DNA of 64,000 bases from JBOFDK01 sp051646925. GTDB lineage: Bacteria; Bacillota; Clostridia; Lachnospirales; Cellulosilyticaceae. A program made the position numbers and the translations under genes. The stretch covers positions 1 through 64,000 of the forward strand of contig JBOFDK010000014.1 of the NCBI GenBank assembly GCA_051646925.1. Reading direction: 5' to 3'. The notes under the pieces are model-generated. The model was not told the DNA's origin. It worked only from the letters and a program-made list of their open reading frames with translations, and searched no databases. Of this stretch, positions 18,363 to 27,000 are shown piece after piece; the stretch's first letter is position 1; every line of letters starts with the position of its first letter.

Positions 18363-18375
18363 AATGTTTTTTTAT

Positions 18376-19359
18376 TTATAGGACACGTTTTGCTCCAATA
18401 TATGGCTTTCCTATATTTGAAATTGAACTTATCATAATACCTGTCTCTTTTGTTCCAGAATGAATAACTTGTCCATTTCCTATGTAGATTGCAACGTGAG
18501 ATATAACTCCGTTGTAACCATAAAACACTAGGTCTCCTTGTTCTATTTCATTTTGCTTAATAGCATATCCATCATTAGCGTATTGTGAGCTTGATGAACG
18601 TGAAATATTGACACCATGACGTTTCATTATTTGTTGTGTAAATCCTGAACAATCTACACCTGTATATAGATCATTACCTCCATATACATAACGACCTCCA
18701 ACAAATTGCATTGCATCTTGCACTACTTTTTTTCCAAGTCGTCCTGTTCCTACTTTAATAGGGTCCTTTTCTGGGGCTACATTCTCTGGCTCTTTTTGCG
18801 AATTGTTATTCCATGTTGGGCTTTCGCCTGTAGCTGATTGAATCGGTTTTTGTACTATACGTTCTACATCACTTATTTGTTTTACTGATAATTTGTTCAT
18901 AAATGGTGATTGGATAAATTCCTTGCTTACAAAACCTTCTTTACCTTTTGTAAGTACTTTACACCAATCTCCTACTATATATTCTATAATAATAGCATCT
19001 GTACTATACAGTGTATCTAATATTTTAGAATTAGATACACTTGGATAATCACGAAGTCTTACTCCTGACCCTGCTACTAAACCATCTGCTTCAACAATTG
19101 CTACATCTGCAACTGATATAAATGCACGTTCACCTTTTGATGTTATTATTTCAAACCAATCTTCACCTGCCACTGCTACTATTTCTACTTCTTCATTTTT
19201 ATTAATCTGACCTATCACTGGTGAAGATATTAGTGGATTACTTCTTAAATCAAGTTTTTCAGTTGTTATTTGTCCATAGGCTTGTCCAAATGTAATCGTC
19301 GGCACAAGTAAAGTGGCTATACACATTACAAGTACACATAATATATTTCTAAACGGCAT
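18376..19359 (-). CDS. Secreted SH3-domain NlpC/P60 peptidoglycan hydrolase
   Basis: This 327-residue exported protein has a signal peptide ending near FGQA (residue 27). Two bacterial SH3 domains follow: LDLRSNPLISSPVIG about 35-90, and GVRLRDYPSVSNSKIL about 95-155. After a Pro/Asn/Glu linker, residues about 205-327 form an NlpC/P60 domain. The catalytic Cys is in GVDCSGFTQ, the His is in SHVAIYIGNGQVIHSG, and GDLVFYG lies between them. This class cleaves D-Glu-diamino acid bonds in cell-wall peptides and acts outside the membrane. TGGAGG precedes the ATG. It is monocistronic with its own terminator. Confidence 0.94.
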   Translation of the reverse strand: MPFRNILCVLVMCIATLLVPTITFGQAYGQITTEKLDLRSNPLISSPVIGQINKNEEVEIVAVAGEDWFEIITSKGERAFISVADVAIVEADGLVAGSGVRLRDYPSVSNSKILDTLYSTDAIIIEYIVGDWCKVLTKGKEGFVSKEFIQSPFMNKLSVKQISDVERIVQKPIQSATGESPTWNNNSQKEPENVAPEKDPIKVGTGRLGKKVVQDAMQFVGGRYVYGGNDLYTGVDCSGFTQQIMKRHGVNISRSSSSQYANDGYAIKQNEIEQGDLVFYGYNGVISHVAIYIGNGQVIHSGTKETGIMISSISNIGKPYIGAKRVL

Positions 19360-19450
19360 TCAATATTCCTCCATTTTTTTACTTATTAACTAATTGTTAC
19401 ATTTTTTAGTATAAGAAAAAAAGAGGTTATTGTCAAGTTTATACTTATAT

Positions 19451-20437
19451 TTATTCATTTTCCGACGTCAAAACTTTGTTTTGCTTTATAATAAAATGTG
19501 CTAATTCATAAATCGACGAAGGATTTGTTTCAAAAACGCAATATTTAGGCGAAATCATTTGAAGTATTTTGTCAGCTACCGGATGATCAAATGGTTGGTG
19601 CGGGTCCATACGTTGAATATGTGTTTTTAAAATTTTATCTTTATGCATTTTTGTATGTGCTTGTTGATAGCGTTCTAATAAAAATGAATGGTCTTTTTTT
19701 ACGTAATTTCTTGGTAAAGTCTTATTTAAATGTACTACATCTATAAGTGTTGATAAATCTCCAAGTTCTTCTACTATATGTTTTACATATTTATAACAAT
19801 CTTCTTCATTTTTTATTTCTGAATTCATAAGTGTCAAATGTGAAATGTCCATTACAAACCCTTTGTTTGGATATTTCACTCCATCTATCAAACGCTTAGC
19901 TATTTCAGGGCGTTCAAATGTTAATCCTGGCCACCATAAATTTTCAAATAACAGTTTTGGACCATCTTCTTCTACTGGAAATGCTTCATTTAATAGTTCA
20001 ATAGTTGCATCTATAACCATCTCATCTGTATAATCAAATTTCCACGTAAAAGAATCTTCAAGACGTACATGACTTACATGAAACACCATATATTCTGCGC
20101 CTAACGCTTTTACTTTATTATACTGTTCACGATATGAATCAATCATAACTTGGCGATTTACATCTCCATAATAATCTATTATTGCTTGTTCATTACCTAA
20201 TATATTTTTCAAAATTTCTATGTCACCATTCCAAAAATCTAACCACATTGGATAAAAACTTAGGTGTACACCTTTTACTATACCTTCTGGTATTTTTGTA
20301 TAATCATAATCTGCTGTTAGTCCAAGCTCTATTCCTGCCATATTATGTTTTTCAACAAAGGCACCTATTTTTTCCCAATCATCTTCAAACCATTCAAGAT
20401 ATTTTCTAATTGTTGACATATGAAATAATTTTTGCAT
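19451..20437 (-). CDS. Sugar phosphate isomerase/epimerase-like TIM-barrel protein
   Basis: The 328-residue product has the pattern of the xylose isomerase-like (AP endonuclease 2) TIM-barrel family. It shows GIELGL near the first strand, GVHLSFYPMW, EYMVFHVSHV, a metal-site-like GPKLLFENLWW, GFVMDISHLTL and VVHLNKTLP. Glu, Asp and His residues in these strands would bind a divalent metal. The substrate is unknown. It lies 6 bases downstream of a YcxB-like membrane-protein gene. The ribosome site (AGGA) is some 15 bases upstream of the chosen ATG, so the exact start is not certain. Confidence 0.75.
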   Translation of the reverse strand: MQKLFHMSTIRKYLEWFEDDWEKIGAFVEKHNMAGIELGLTADYDYTKIPEGIVKGVHLSFYPMWLDFWNGDIEILKNILGNEQAIIDYYGDVNRQVMIDSYREQYNKVKALGAEYMVFHVSHVRLEDSFTWKFDYTDEMVIDATIELLNEAFPVEEDGPKLLFENLWWPGLTFERPEIAKRLIDGVKYPNKGFVMDISHLTLMNSEIKNEEDCYKYVKHIVEELGDLSTLIDVVHLNKTLPRNYVKKDHSFLLERYQQAHTKMHKDKILKTHIQRMDPHQPFDHPVADKILQMISPKYCVFETNPSSIYELAHFIIKQNKVLTSENE

Positions 20438-20443
20438 AGTAGT

Positions 20444-20989
20444 TTATTTTTCCTGTTCTTTTAGTTTATAACATTCTTTTGGATTTGCTTCACGAATTAT
20501 TTCTCTTAACTCCTGAATTGTTTCGGCTGTCATATTATGTTTTGGTATAATTTGTGCCTGAACTTTATCTACAAAAAATCTAAAATCATTTTTTGTTTCA
20601 ACTATCATCTGATATGTTTCCCACGGAACTATATCTTCCATATCATTTACTTTCAAAGTAATATTTTCTTTTTGAAATATATAATTTGATGTTCCTGAAA
20701 AAATAGGTGATTGCATTTGCTGCGCTGTAATTCCCCATACTTTCAGTGGTGTCGCTACTAGTGCAAAACCAGCAGCAACTATCCATATAATATTTTCTGA
20801 CAAAAACAAGTCAAGTCGTTGCTCTGTCGTTATCATACTATATAACATCCAAATTCCTAAAATCACACCTACACTTAAAATACCTTTGCTTATTTTAGAT
20901 TGATACGCCACATACATATTGTATCTATAAACATCCTTCACATGTAGTCTAACATCTACTTTAACTTGCTTTGCTTTTGCATCTATCAT
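20444..20989 (-). CDS. YcxB-like domain membrane protein
   Basis: The 181-residue protein starts with a soluble segment, then two transmembrane helices (about 36-54 and 68-85). A cytosolic domain follows with the YcxB pattern: a strand-rich stretch ending NDMEDIVPWETYQMIVETKNDFRFFVDK. The last part, IIPKHNMTAETIQELREII, is typical of the family. Function is unknown. The gene lies between an ABC exporter and a TIM-barrel gene on the same strand. AGAGGG precedes the ATG. Confidence 0.75.
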   Translation of the reverse strand: MIDAKAKQVKVDVRLHVKDVYRYNMYVAYQSKISKGILSVGVILGIWMLYSMITTEQRLDLFLSENIIWIVAAGFALVATPLKVWGITAQQMQSPIFSGTSNYIFQKENITLKVNDMEDIVPWETYQMIVETKNDFRFFVDKVQAQIIPKHNMTAETIQELREIIREANPKECYKLKEQEK

Positions 20990-21097
20990 ATTAACCCTCT
21001 TTCTTCATAATTCTAAACCATATTTTTTATTTCTAAACCTTTTTCATAAATCTTTTCTTTTTTAAAAATTTTATTCACTTAAAATTTCAAGTGCTTT

Positions 21098-23155
21098 TTA
21101 TTCCATAACTTGGTTTTTAAGTGCTAACTGATATAAATTATAGTAAATATTTTTATTAAGTAGTAGCTCTTGGTGGTTACCCATCTCTTTAATCTGCCCT
21201 TTGTGAAGTACTATAATGTTATCTGCATGCTGTATAGTTGATAGCCTATGAGCAACCATTAATGTCGTACGCCCTTCCATCATTTTTTGAAGTGCATCTT
21301 GTATTAAACTTTCAGTTTCTGTATCAATATTCGCTGTTGCCTCATCTAAAATAAAAATCTTTGGTTCAAATACAACTGCACGTGCAAAAGAAATTAATTG
21401 ACGTTGACCTGTTGACAAACTTGCTCCTCGTTCAATAACTTCTGAATCATAACCTTTATCTAACTTTTGAATAAATGTGTCTGCATTTACCATCTCACTA
21501 GCTTGCTGAATTTTTTCAAGTGTAATTTTCGAATCACCTAAACGAATATTTTGTTTGATATCTCCTGTAAATAAAAATACATCTTGTAGCACCTGACCAA
21601 TTTGGCGTCTTAAATCTGCAATTTTGTATTTTTGTATTGGTACACCATCAATACGAATTTCTCCTTTTTGAATATCATAGTACCTGCAAATCAAACTTAA
21701 TATAGAAGTTTTTCCAGCACCTGTCGCCCCAACAAATGCTACTTTTTGTCCCGCTTCTATTTTGAATGAAACATCTTTTAAAATCCAATCATCTTCTTTA
21801 TATGCAAACCATACATTTTCAAATTCAATTGTACCTTTAAATGTAGATTGTTGGATAGGCAGTTCTCCATCTAAAATTTCATTTTCTTCATCTAAAATTG
21901 TAAATATTTTTTCTGCTGATGCAAATGCAGATTGTAACACACTAAAATTCTCTGCTAATTCTTCTATCGGTGCGAAAAAATCTTTTGTATATGATACCAT
22001 AATAACTAATGCACCAATCGTCATAGTCCCTAATAATACATTTTGTCCACCAACTATTAGTACAAGACCAATTCCAATATAACATAAAACAAATATAAAT
22101 GGTCTAAACAGTGCAAAAGCTATTAGTTCTTTCATTCCTGCTTTGTATAAATCATTATTTATTTCATCCATTGTTTCAATTTTGTCTTTTTCTCTAGTGA
22201 AAATTTGAATAATACGCATACCTGATAAATGTTCAGATAAAAACGTATTCATCTCTGTTAATTTTGTACGAACTTGTCTATATGCTTTTCTTGAAATAGT
22301 TTTATAAATAATAGTTGCTCCTATTACAAACGGAATGAGTAGTACAACTATAGTAGCTGTTTTAATATCCGTTACAAACATCATAACAGTAACACCTATT
22401 AAAAAGAAACTTTGTTTTAGCAAATTGACAAGTACACTCGTATACATTTCATTAAGAGTTTCTGTATCATTTGTTACACGTGTCATAAGTTTTCCAACTG
22501 GATTTTCATGATAAAATCTAAATGGCAAGTTAAGCATTTTTTCATATACCTCTTGGCGCATAGAAAAAATTATTTTTTGTCCTATATGTTGTAACAATAG
22601 TACTTGAACGTATACTAGTGCAAAACCAATTAATATCATACTCATAAATAAAACACCTATAACAATAAGTTTTTTAAAACTTAAACTTCTAAGTATTTTT
22701 AGGTCTTCTTCTTCAAGTACCCTTCCTTTATAAACTTTTTCATTAATCTCTACTTTTAGTACTTCTGCTTCATTTACAACATGCTGTCCATATTCTTGTG
22801 GTGTCAATTCTAAAATGTCCATTGCATCATCGTATTCTACATCTTCTATCCAGTAATATTCATTTTGATACTGCATCATTTGATAAACTTTATCTAGTTC
22901 ACTTAATGTTTTTTCATCTTTTAGATGTCCTATTGTTTTTCCATCAAATAAAACTGTATCATTTCCTTCTCTTTCTACAAACGGTTGTTTGTAACCTTCT
23001 GTAAACAAATCTACCGCACTACCTATAAGCACAGGACGTGCGAGATCCGCTACTGTTGTAATTAGCATAAATATAAATACTAATGCAAACCACCACTTAA
23101 AGGGTTTTGCATATGCTAACAAACGTTTCATTATACGTGGATCTTTTGCTTTCAA
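21098..23155 (-). CDS. Heterodimeric ABC exporter, consensus-glutamate subunit (YheH/BmrD-like)
   Basis: This 685-residue half-transporter fuses six transmembrane helices to an ATPase. An extra hydrophilic domain of about 110 residues lies between the first two helices, as in YheH/BmrD-type proteins. The ATPase has Walker A GATGAGKTS, Walker B with catalytic Glu (ILDEATANID) and the H loop AHR. The ABC signature is the non-canonical LSTGQRQ. Its start appears to be TTG, 8 bases after AGGAGG; the ATG in between is out of frame. It follows its partner gene after 12 bases. Together they should form an asymmetric multidrug or lipid exporter. Confidence 0.92.
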   Translation of the reverse strand: MKAKDPRIMKRLLAYAKPFKWWFALVFIFMLITTVADLARPVLIGSAVDLFTEGYKQPFVEREGNDTVLFDGKTIGHLKDEKTLSELDKVYQMMQYQNEYYWIEDVEYDDAMDILELTPQEYGQHVVNEAEVLKVEINEKVYKGRVLEEEDLKILRSLSFKKLIVIGVLFMSMILIGFALVYVQVLLLQHIGQKIIFSMRQEVYEKMLNLPFRFYHENPVGKLMTRVTNDTETLNEMYTSVLVNLLKQSFFLIGVTVMMFVTDIKTATIVVLLIPFVIGATIIYKTISRKAYRQVRTKLTEMNTFLSEHLSGMRIIQIFTREKDKIETMDEINNDLYKAGMKELIAFALFRPFIFVLCYIGIGLVLIVGGQNVLLGTMTIGALVIMVSYTKDFFAPIEELAENFSVLQSAFASAEKIFTILDEENEILDGELPIQQSTFKGTIEFENVWFAYKEDDWILKDVSFKIEAGQKVAFVGATGAGKTSILSLICRYYDIQKGEIRIDGVPIQKYKIADLRRQIGQVLQDVFLFTGDIKQNIRLGDSKITLEKIQQASEMVNADTFIQKLDKGYDSEVIERGASLSTGQRQLISFARAVVFEPKIFILDEATANIDTETESLIQDALQKMMEGRTTLMVAHRLSTIQHADNIIVLHKGQIKEMGNHQELLLNKNIYYNLYQLALKNQVME

Positions 23156-23167
23156 TCGCCATTCCTC

Positions 23168-24916
23168 CTATGCCTTTGTATCTGCTTCATCTAATTGCTG
23201 TTGTAGATTCATCTCATAATATGTGCCCTCTTGTTTCATCAACTGCTCATGTGTTCCAATTTCAACTATCTGACCTTCATCCATAACTACAATTTTACTC
23301 GCATTACGAACAGTCGAAATTCTATGTGCAATAATAATTGTAGTTTTTCCTTCACGCTCTTTTTTTAGATTGCTAAGTATTTGTTCTTCAGTTTTTGTAT
23401 CAACTGCTGAAAGTGAATCATCTAAAATCAAAATTGGAGTATCTAAAACCAGTGCACGTGCAATAGACAATCTTTGTTTTTGTCCACCTGATAACGTAGT
23501 ACCACGTTCTCCAACAACTGTTTCATACTTCATAGGAAAATCCATAATATTTTGATGAACGTCTGCTTTTGTTGCAGCATATATCATCTTTTCTTCAGAT
23601 GTTTCATCTAACCCAAGCATAATATTTTCACCAACCGTATCACTAAACAAAAAGTGGTCTTGTGGTACATACGCTATATTACGTCTTAAACTTGAAATAC
23701 TCACATCCATTAAATCATGACCGTCAAGATAAACAGATTGCTTTGGAATATTATGAAGTCTTAACAAAAGATTAACTAATGTTGATTTACCACTTCCTGT
23801 ACGACCAAGAATTGCAACAGTTTCACCTTTTTGAATACTTAATTCTATATTCTCAAGTGCAATTTGCTGATTGTCTGGAAAATTAAATGATAAATTATTA
23901 AAACATATATTACCCTCTAACTGAGAAACATCATATGCACTTTCATCATCTTTAACCATTGCTACTTCATCTAACACCGACTCAACACGCTTTACAGACG
24001 CCATACCTTGTGAGAAAACATTAATTCCCATAGCAATTGCCATCATTGGCCACGTTAACATTAAAATATACTGATTAAATGCTACAAAATCACCTATTGA
24101 AATACGATTAATCATCGTTAAATATCCACCGTACCCAATTGCAATTAATAAACTACACCCTACCAAAAAATGCATTAATGGCTGAATAATAGCTGACAGT
24201 TTTGTAAGATGTATATTTTTTTTATAATTATCATCACTAATCGCTTCAAAATCTTTTAAATCATAATACTCCTGAACAAAGGATTTAATTACTTTTATAC
24301 CTGAAAAAGATTCTTGGACTTTGTCTGATAAGTTTGCAAATGCTTCTTGTTTTTTTTCAAAACGTTGGCGTATACGTTTGCCAAAAAAGTAACTACTAAT
24401 AGCAATCATAGGCATAGGTATAATAGCTATTAACGTTAACTTTAAATCTATATACATAGCCATTTGTATAATTACCATAACTGTCATAATGACCGCATCA
24501 AAAACGATAATAACTCCGCTTCCCATCATTATACGAATTGCACTCAAGTCATTAGTTGCATATGCCATTAAATTTCCTGTTTTATTCATATTAAAATAAG
24601 CTAAATCAAGTGTAGTCCACTTTTCAAATAATGTTTTTCTTACTGCCGTTTCAACTTTACGAGACGTACCAATAATACTCATTCGCCATCCGATTCTGCC
24701 TATTCCTAAAAATACAATAATACACATCATAATAAATACTAACTGTATAATATTAGACATTTGCATTTGTCCATCACGAATACCATCTGTAATAACACCT
24801 ATTATTCGCGGAACAAACATTTGAAAATAATCTACAAGCAATAATATAACAATGCCTGTCACATATGCCCATTTATACTTATTCAAATAATATTTAACTA
24901 AGTTATTCGGTTTCAT
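23168..24916 (-). CDS. Heterodimeric ABC exporter, degenerate-site subunit (YheI/BmrC-like)
   Basis: The 582-residue protein has an ABC exporter membrane domain (about 1-310) and an ATPase domain. Walker A is GRTGSGKST and the signature is the canonical LSGGQKQ. Walker B ends LILDDSLSAVD, with Asp where the catalytic Glu is expected. That Asp is a hallmark of the BmrC/YheI side of heterodimeric exporters. With the partner's LSTGQ, this predicts one consensus and one degenerate ATP site. TGGAG precedes the ATG. It is the first gene of the group running down to 19451. Confidence 0.92.
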   Translation of the reverse strand: MKPNNLVKYYLNKYKWAYVTGIVILLLVDYFQMFVPRIIGVITDGIRDGQMQMSNIIQLVFIMMCIIVFLGIGRIGWRMSIIGTSRKVETAVRKTLFEKWTTLDLAYFNMNKTGNLMAYATNDLSAIRIMMGSGVIIVFDAVIMTVMVIIQMAMYIDLKLTLIAIIPMPMIAISSYFFGKRIRQRFEKKQEAFANLSDKVQESFSGIKVIKSFVQEYYDLKDFEAISDDNYKKNIHLTKLSAIIQPLMHFLVGCSLLIAIGYGGYLTMINRISIGDFVAFNQYILMLTWPMMAIAMGINVFSQGMASVKRVESVLDEVAMVKDDESAYDVSQLEGNICFNNLSFNFPDNQQIALENIELSIQKGETVAILGRTGSGKSTLVNLLLRLHNIPKQSVYLDGHDLMDVSISSLRRNIAYVPQDHFLFSDTVGENIMLGLDETSEEKMIYAATKADVHQNIMDFPMKYETVVGERGTTLSGGQKQRLSIARALVLDTPILILDDSLSAVDTKTEEQILSNLKKEREGKTTIIIAHRISTVRNASKIVVMDEGQIVEIGTHEQLMKQEGTYYEMNLQQQLDEADTKA

Positions 24917-24940
24917 ATTCTACTCCATTTACTTTAAGCT

Positions 24941-24983
24941 AAAATTTAGGAGATGTTTATTCACTAAACATCTCCTGAATTTT
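24941..24983. terminator. Terminator after the glucokinase gene
   Basis: TAGGAGATGTTTA pairs with TAAACATCTCCT across a 5-base loop, and outer A/T arms extend the stem from 24941 to 24983. It terminates the minus-strand glucokinase/hprK transcript before the ABC genes. Confidence 0.8.
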
Positions 24984-25011
24984 AATAATTAAATTGTTAT
25001 TTAACTAAACT

Positions 25012-25965
25012 TTATATACGTGTTCCTATTAATGCTGCACCTATAATACCTGCATCATTTCCTAAAATTGCTGCCTCTATACGAGTTTTTAATTTTAGTC
25101 CACCATACATTTGTTCTTCTACGTATTTAGTAACTGGTACAGTTAATTTTTCTTTTTGTGCGCTCATTCCCCCGCCAATTACAACCATTCCTGGTTGGAA
25201 TATATTGATAAGATTTGTTATACCATGTGCTACATTTTTAAAATATTGGTCAAGTACAGTTTGTGCAAATTGGTCTCCATTTTGCGCTGCATCAAAAACA
25301 ACTTTTGCATTAATGTTATTAATATCACCATCTTTTGATAATGCAATCATTTGTGTTTCTGGGTTATCTAATGCGCACTGTCTTGCATCACGAATAAGTG
25401 CAGTAGCCGATGCGTACTGTTCCCAACATCCTTTTCGCCCACATCCACATTCTATGCCATCCATTTCAATAATATGATGTCCAACTTCTCCAGCTCCGCA
25501 AAATGCTCCGCCAAATACTTTACCACTTAAAACGATACCACCACCTACACCTGTCCCAAGTGTTACAACTATAACATCTTCTTCGCCTTTTGCCGCACCA
25601 TTTATAACTTCACCTAACGCTGCGCAGTTTGCATCATTTTCTACAAATACATCTAGCGGAATATATTTTTGAATACCTTCTCTAACGTTAACATCTTTGA
25701 AACTTAAATTACTTGAATAATAAATCATTCCATCTTTAGGTGATGCAATTCCTGGACAACCAATTCCTACTGAATGTACGTCTTTAGTTGTTAATCCATT
25801 CTTTTCTATTAATTTTTCACAAAGTGTTGCTATCGTTTTCAAAACTTCATCTGAACTTAATCCTTTACCTGTAGGTGCTGTTACTTTATCAATAATTGTA
25901 TATGTTTTATCAAGCAATCCAACCTTAACAGATGTTCCACCTAAATCTACTCCAATATAGTACAT
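25012..25965 (-). CDS. glcK: ROK-family glucokinase
   Basis: This 317-residue enzyme should phosphorylate glucose with ATP. It shows the phosphate-binding GVDLGGTSVKVGLL at the N terminus, the catalytic ENDANCAALGE and the zinc motif CGCGRKGCWEQ of the ROK family. LGTGVGGGIV and VIGGGMS complete the ATPase fold. It lies 12 bases downstream of hprK, and AGGAGG precedes the ATG. Placement with hprK links it to carbon-flux control. A fine sugar preference cannot be read from sequence. Confidence 0.93.
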   Translation of the reverse strand: MYYIGVDLGGTSVKVGLLDKTYTIIDKVTAPTGKGLSSDEVLKTIATLCEKLIEKNGLTTKDVHSVGIGCPGIASPKDGMIYYSSNLSFKDVNVREGIQKYIPLDVFVENDANCAALGEVINGAAKGEEDVIVVTLGTGVGGGIVLSGKVFGGAFCGAGEVGHHIIEMDGIECGCGRKGCWEQYASATALIRDARQCALDNPETQMIALSKDGDINNINAKVVFDAAQNGDQFAQTVLDQYFKNVAHGITNLINIFQPGMVVIGGGMSAQKEKLTVPVTKYVEEQMYGGLKLKTRIEAAILGNDAGIIGAALIGTRI

Positions 25966-25977
25966 ATCAAAATCCTC

Positions 25978-26919
25978 CTATTGATTATTCCAGTTATTTT
26001 GTAAATTTTTCATAACACGTTCATTAAGTGCTTCAGCTGCATTGTAACCCATCTTTTTTTGTCTAAAATTCACTGCTGCTGTTTCACATATAATAGCAAT
26101 ATTTCGACCTGGTCGAATTGGAATTGAATGACTAACTACATTGATTCCTAAAATTTCTGTATAATCATTCGTTAAACCTAATCTATCATATTGTTTGTTT
26201 TTATCCCATAGTTCAAGCTTTATAACAAGGTCTATGTTTTTCATTTCTTTAACAGAACCTACACCAAATATTTGCTTAATGTCTACTATTCCTATTCCTC
26301 TTACTTCTATGAAGTGTCTTATAACTTCTGGTGCTTGCCCAAGTAAAGTCGTACCTGAAACACGTTTTATCTCAACCGCATCATCTGCTACAAGTCTATG
26401 TCCACGTCTCACTAATTCAAGTGCTGTCTCACTCTTTCCTATACCACTCTCACCTGTTATCAAAATGCCTTCACCGTATATATCTACAAGCACTCCATGC
26501 ATAGAAATTCTAGGTGCAAGTTCTACATGCAACCATCTATTTACTTCTGCCAAAAAACTAGTCGTTGAATCATTTGTTTTAAAAATTGGGATACCGCTAC
26601 GCTCTGCACATTCTAACATTTTTGGAAATACCGTAGTTTCTTCACGACACATTACAAAACATGGAATCTCTTTATAACTAAAAAGTTTTTCAATACATTT
26701 ATCACGATCTTCATCGGTCATTTTTTCTAAATATGCATGTTCAACTTTACCTATAATTTGAAGTCTAATAGGGTCAAAGTAATCAAAAAAACCGGCTAAT
26801 TGTAACGCTGGTCTATTTACATCTGAATCTACAATAGTACGCCCTTCATACACTACATCCGGTGTTAATGCTTCTAACTCAAAATGCTCAACAAGTTTAC
26901 TAACTTCTACCGTATACAT
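25978..26919 (-). CDS. hprK: HPr kinase/phosphorylase
   Basis: HprK phosphorylates and dephosphorylates Ser-46 of HPr, setting carbon catabolite repression in Firmicutes. The 313-residue protein has an N-terminal DRTGG-like domain. The Walker A loop GESGIGKSE precedes the RRGHRLVADDAVEI catalytic region, and the family signature IEVRGIGIVDIKQIFG follows. The AAGGGTGAGG stretch before the ATG is its ribosome site. It sits between uvrC and glucokinase, all on the same strand. Confidence 0.97.
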   Translation of the reverse strand: MYTVEVSKLVEHFELEALTPDVVYEGRTIVDSDVNRPALQLAGFFDYFDPIRLQIIGKVEHAYLEKMTDEDRDKCIEKLFSYKEIPCFVMCREETTVFPKMLECAERSGIPIFKTNDSTTSFLAEVNRWLHVELAPRISMHGVLVDIYGEGILITGESGIGKSETALELVRRGHRLVADDAVEIKRVSGTTLLGQAPEVIRHFIEVRGIGIVDIKQIFGVGSVKEMKNIDLVIKLELWDKNKQYDRLGLTNDYTEILGINVVSHSIPIRPGRNIAIICETAAVNFRQKKMGYNAAEALNERVMKNLQNNWNNQ

Positions 26920-27000
26920 AGCCTCACCCTTTCTTTTTTAGTCAATGTTACAACTTTTTCCATTATATCATTTTTCCATACTAGATTAAAGATAAAAGAG

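Larger units (their letters stand above)
18034..18375. other. 342-base intergenic region upstream of cstA
   Basis: No gene is apparent in this AT-rich stretch. It holds the terminator of the wall-hydrolase gene (18323-18362) and a palindrome at 18158-18179 that may be the cstA operator. Confidence 0.6.
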
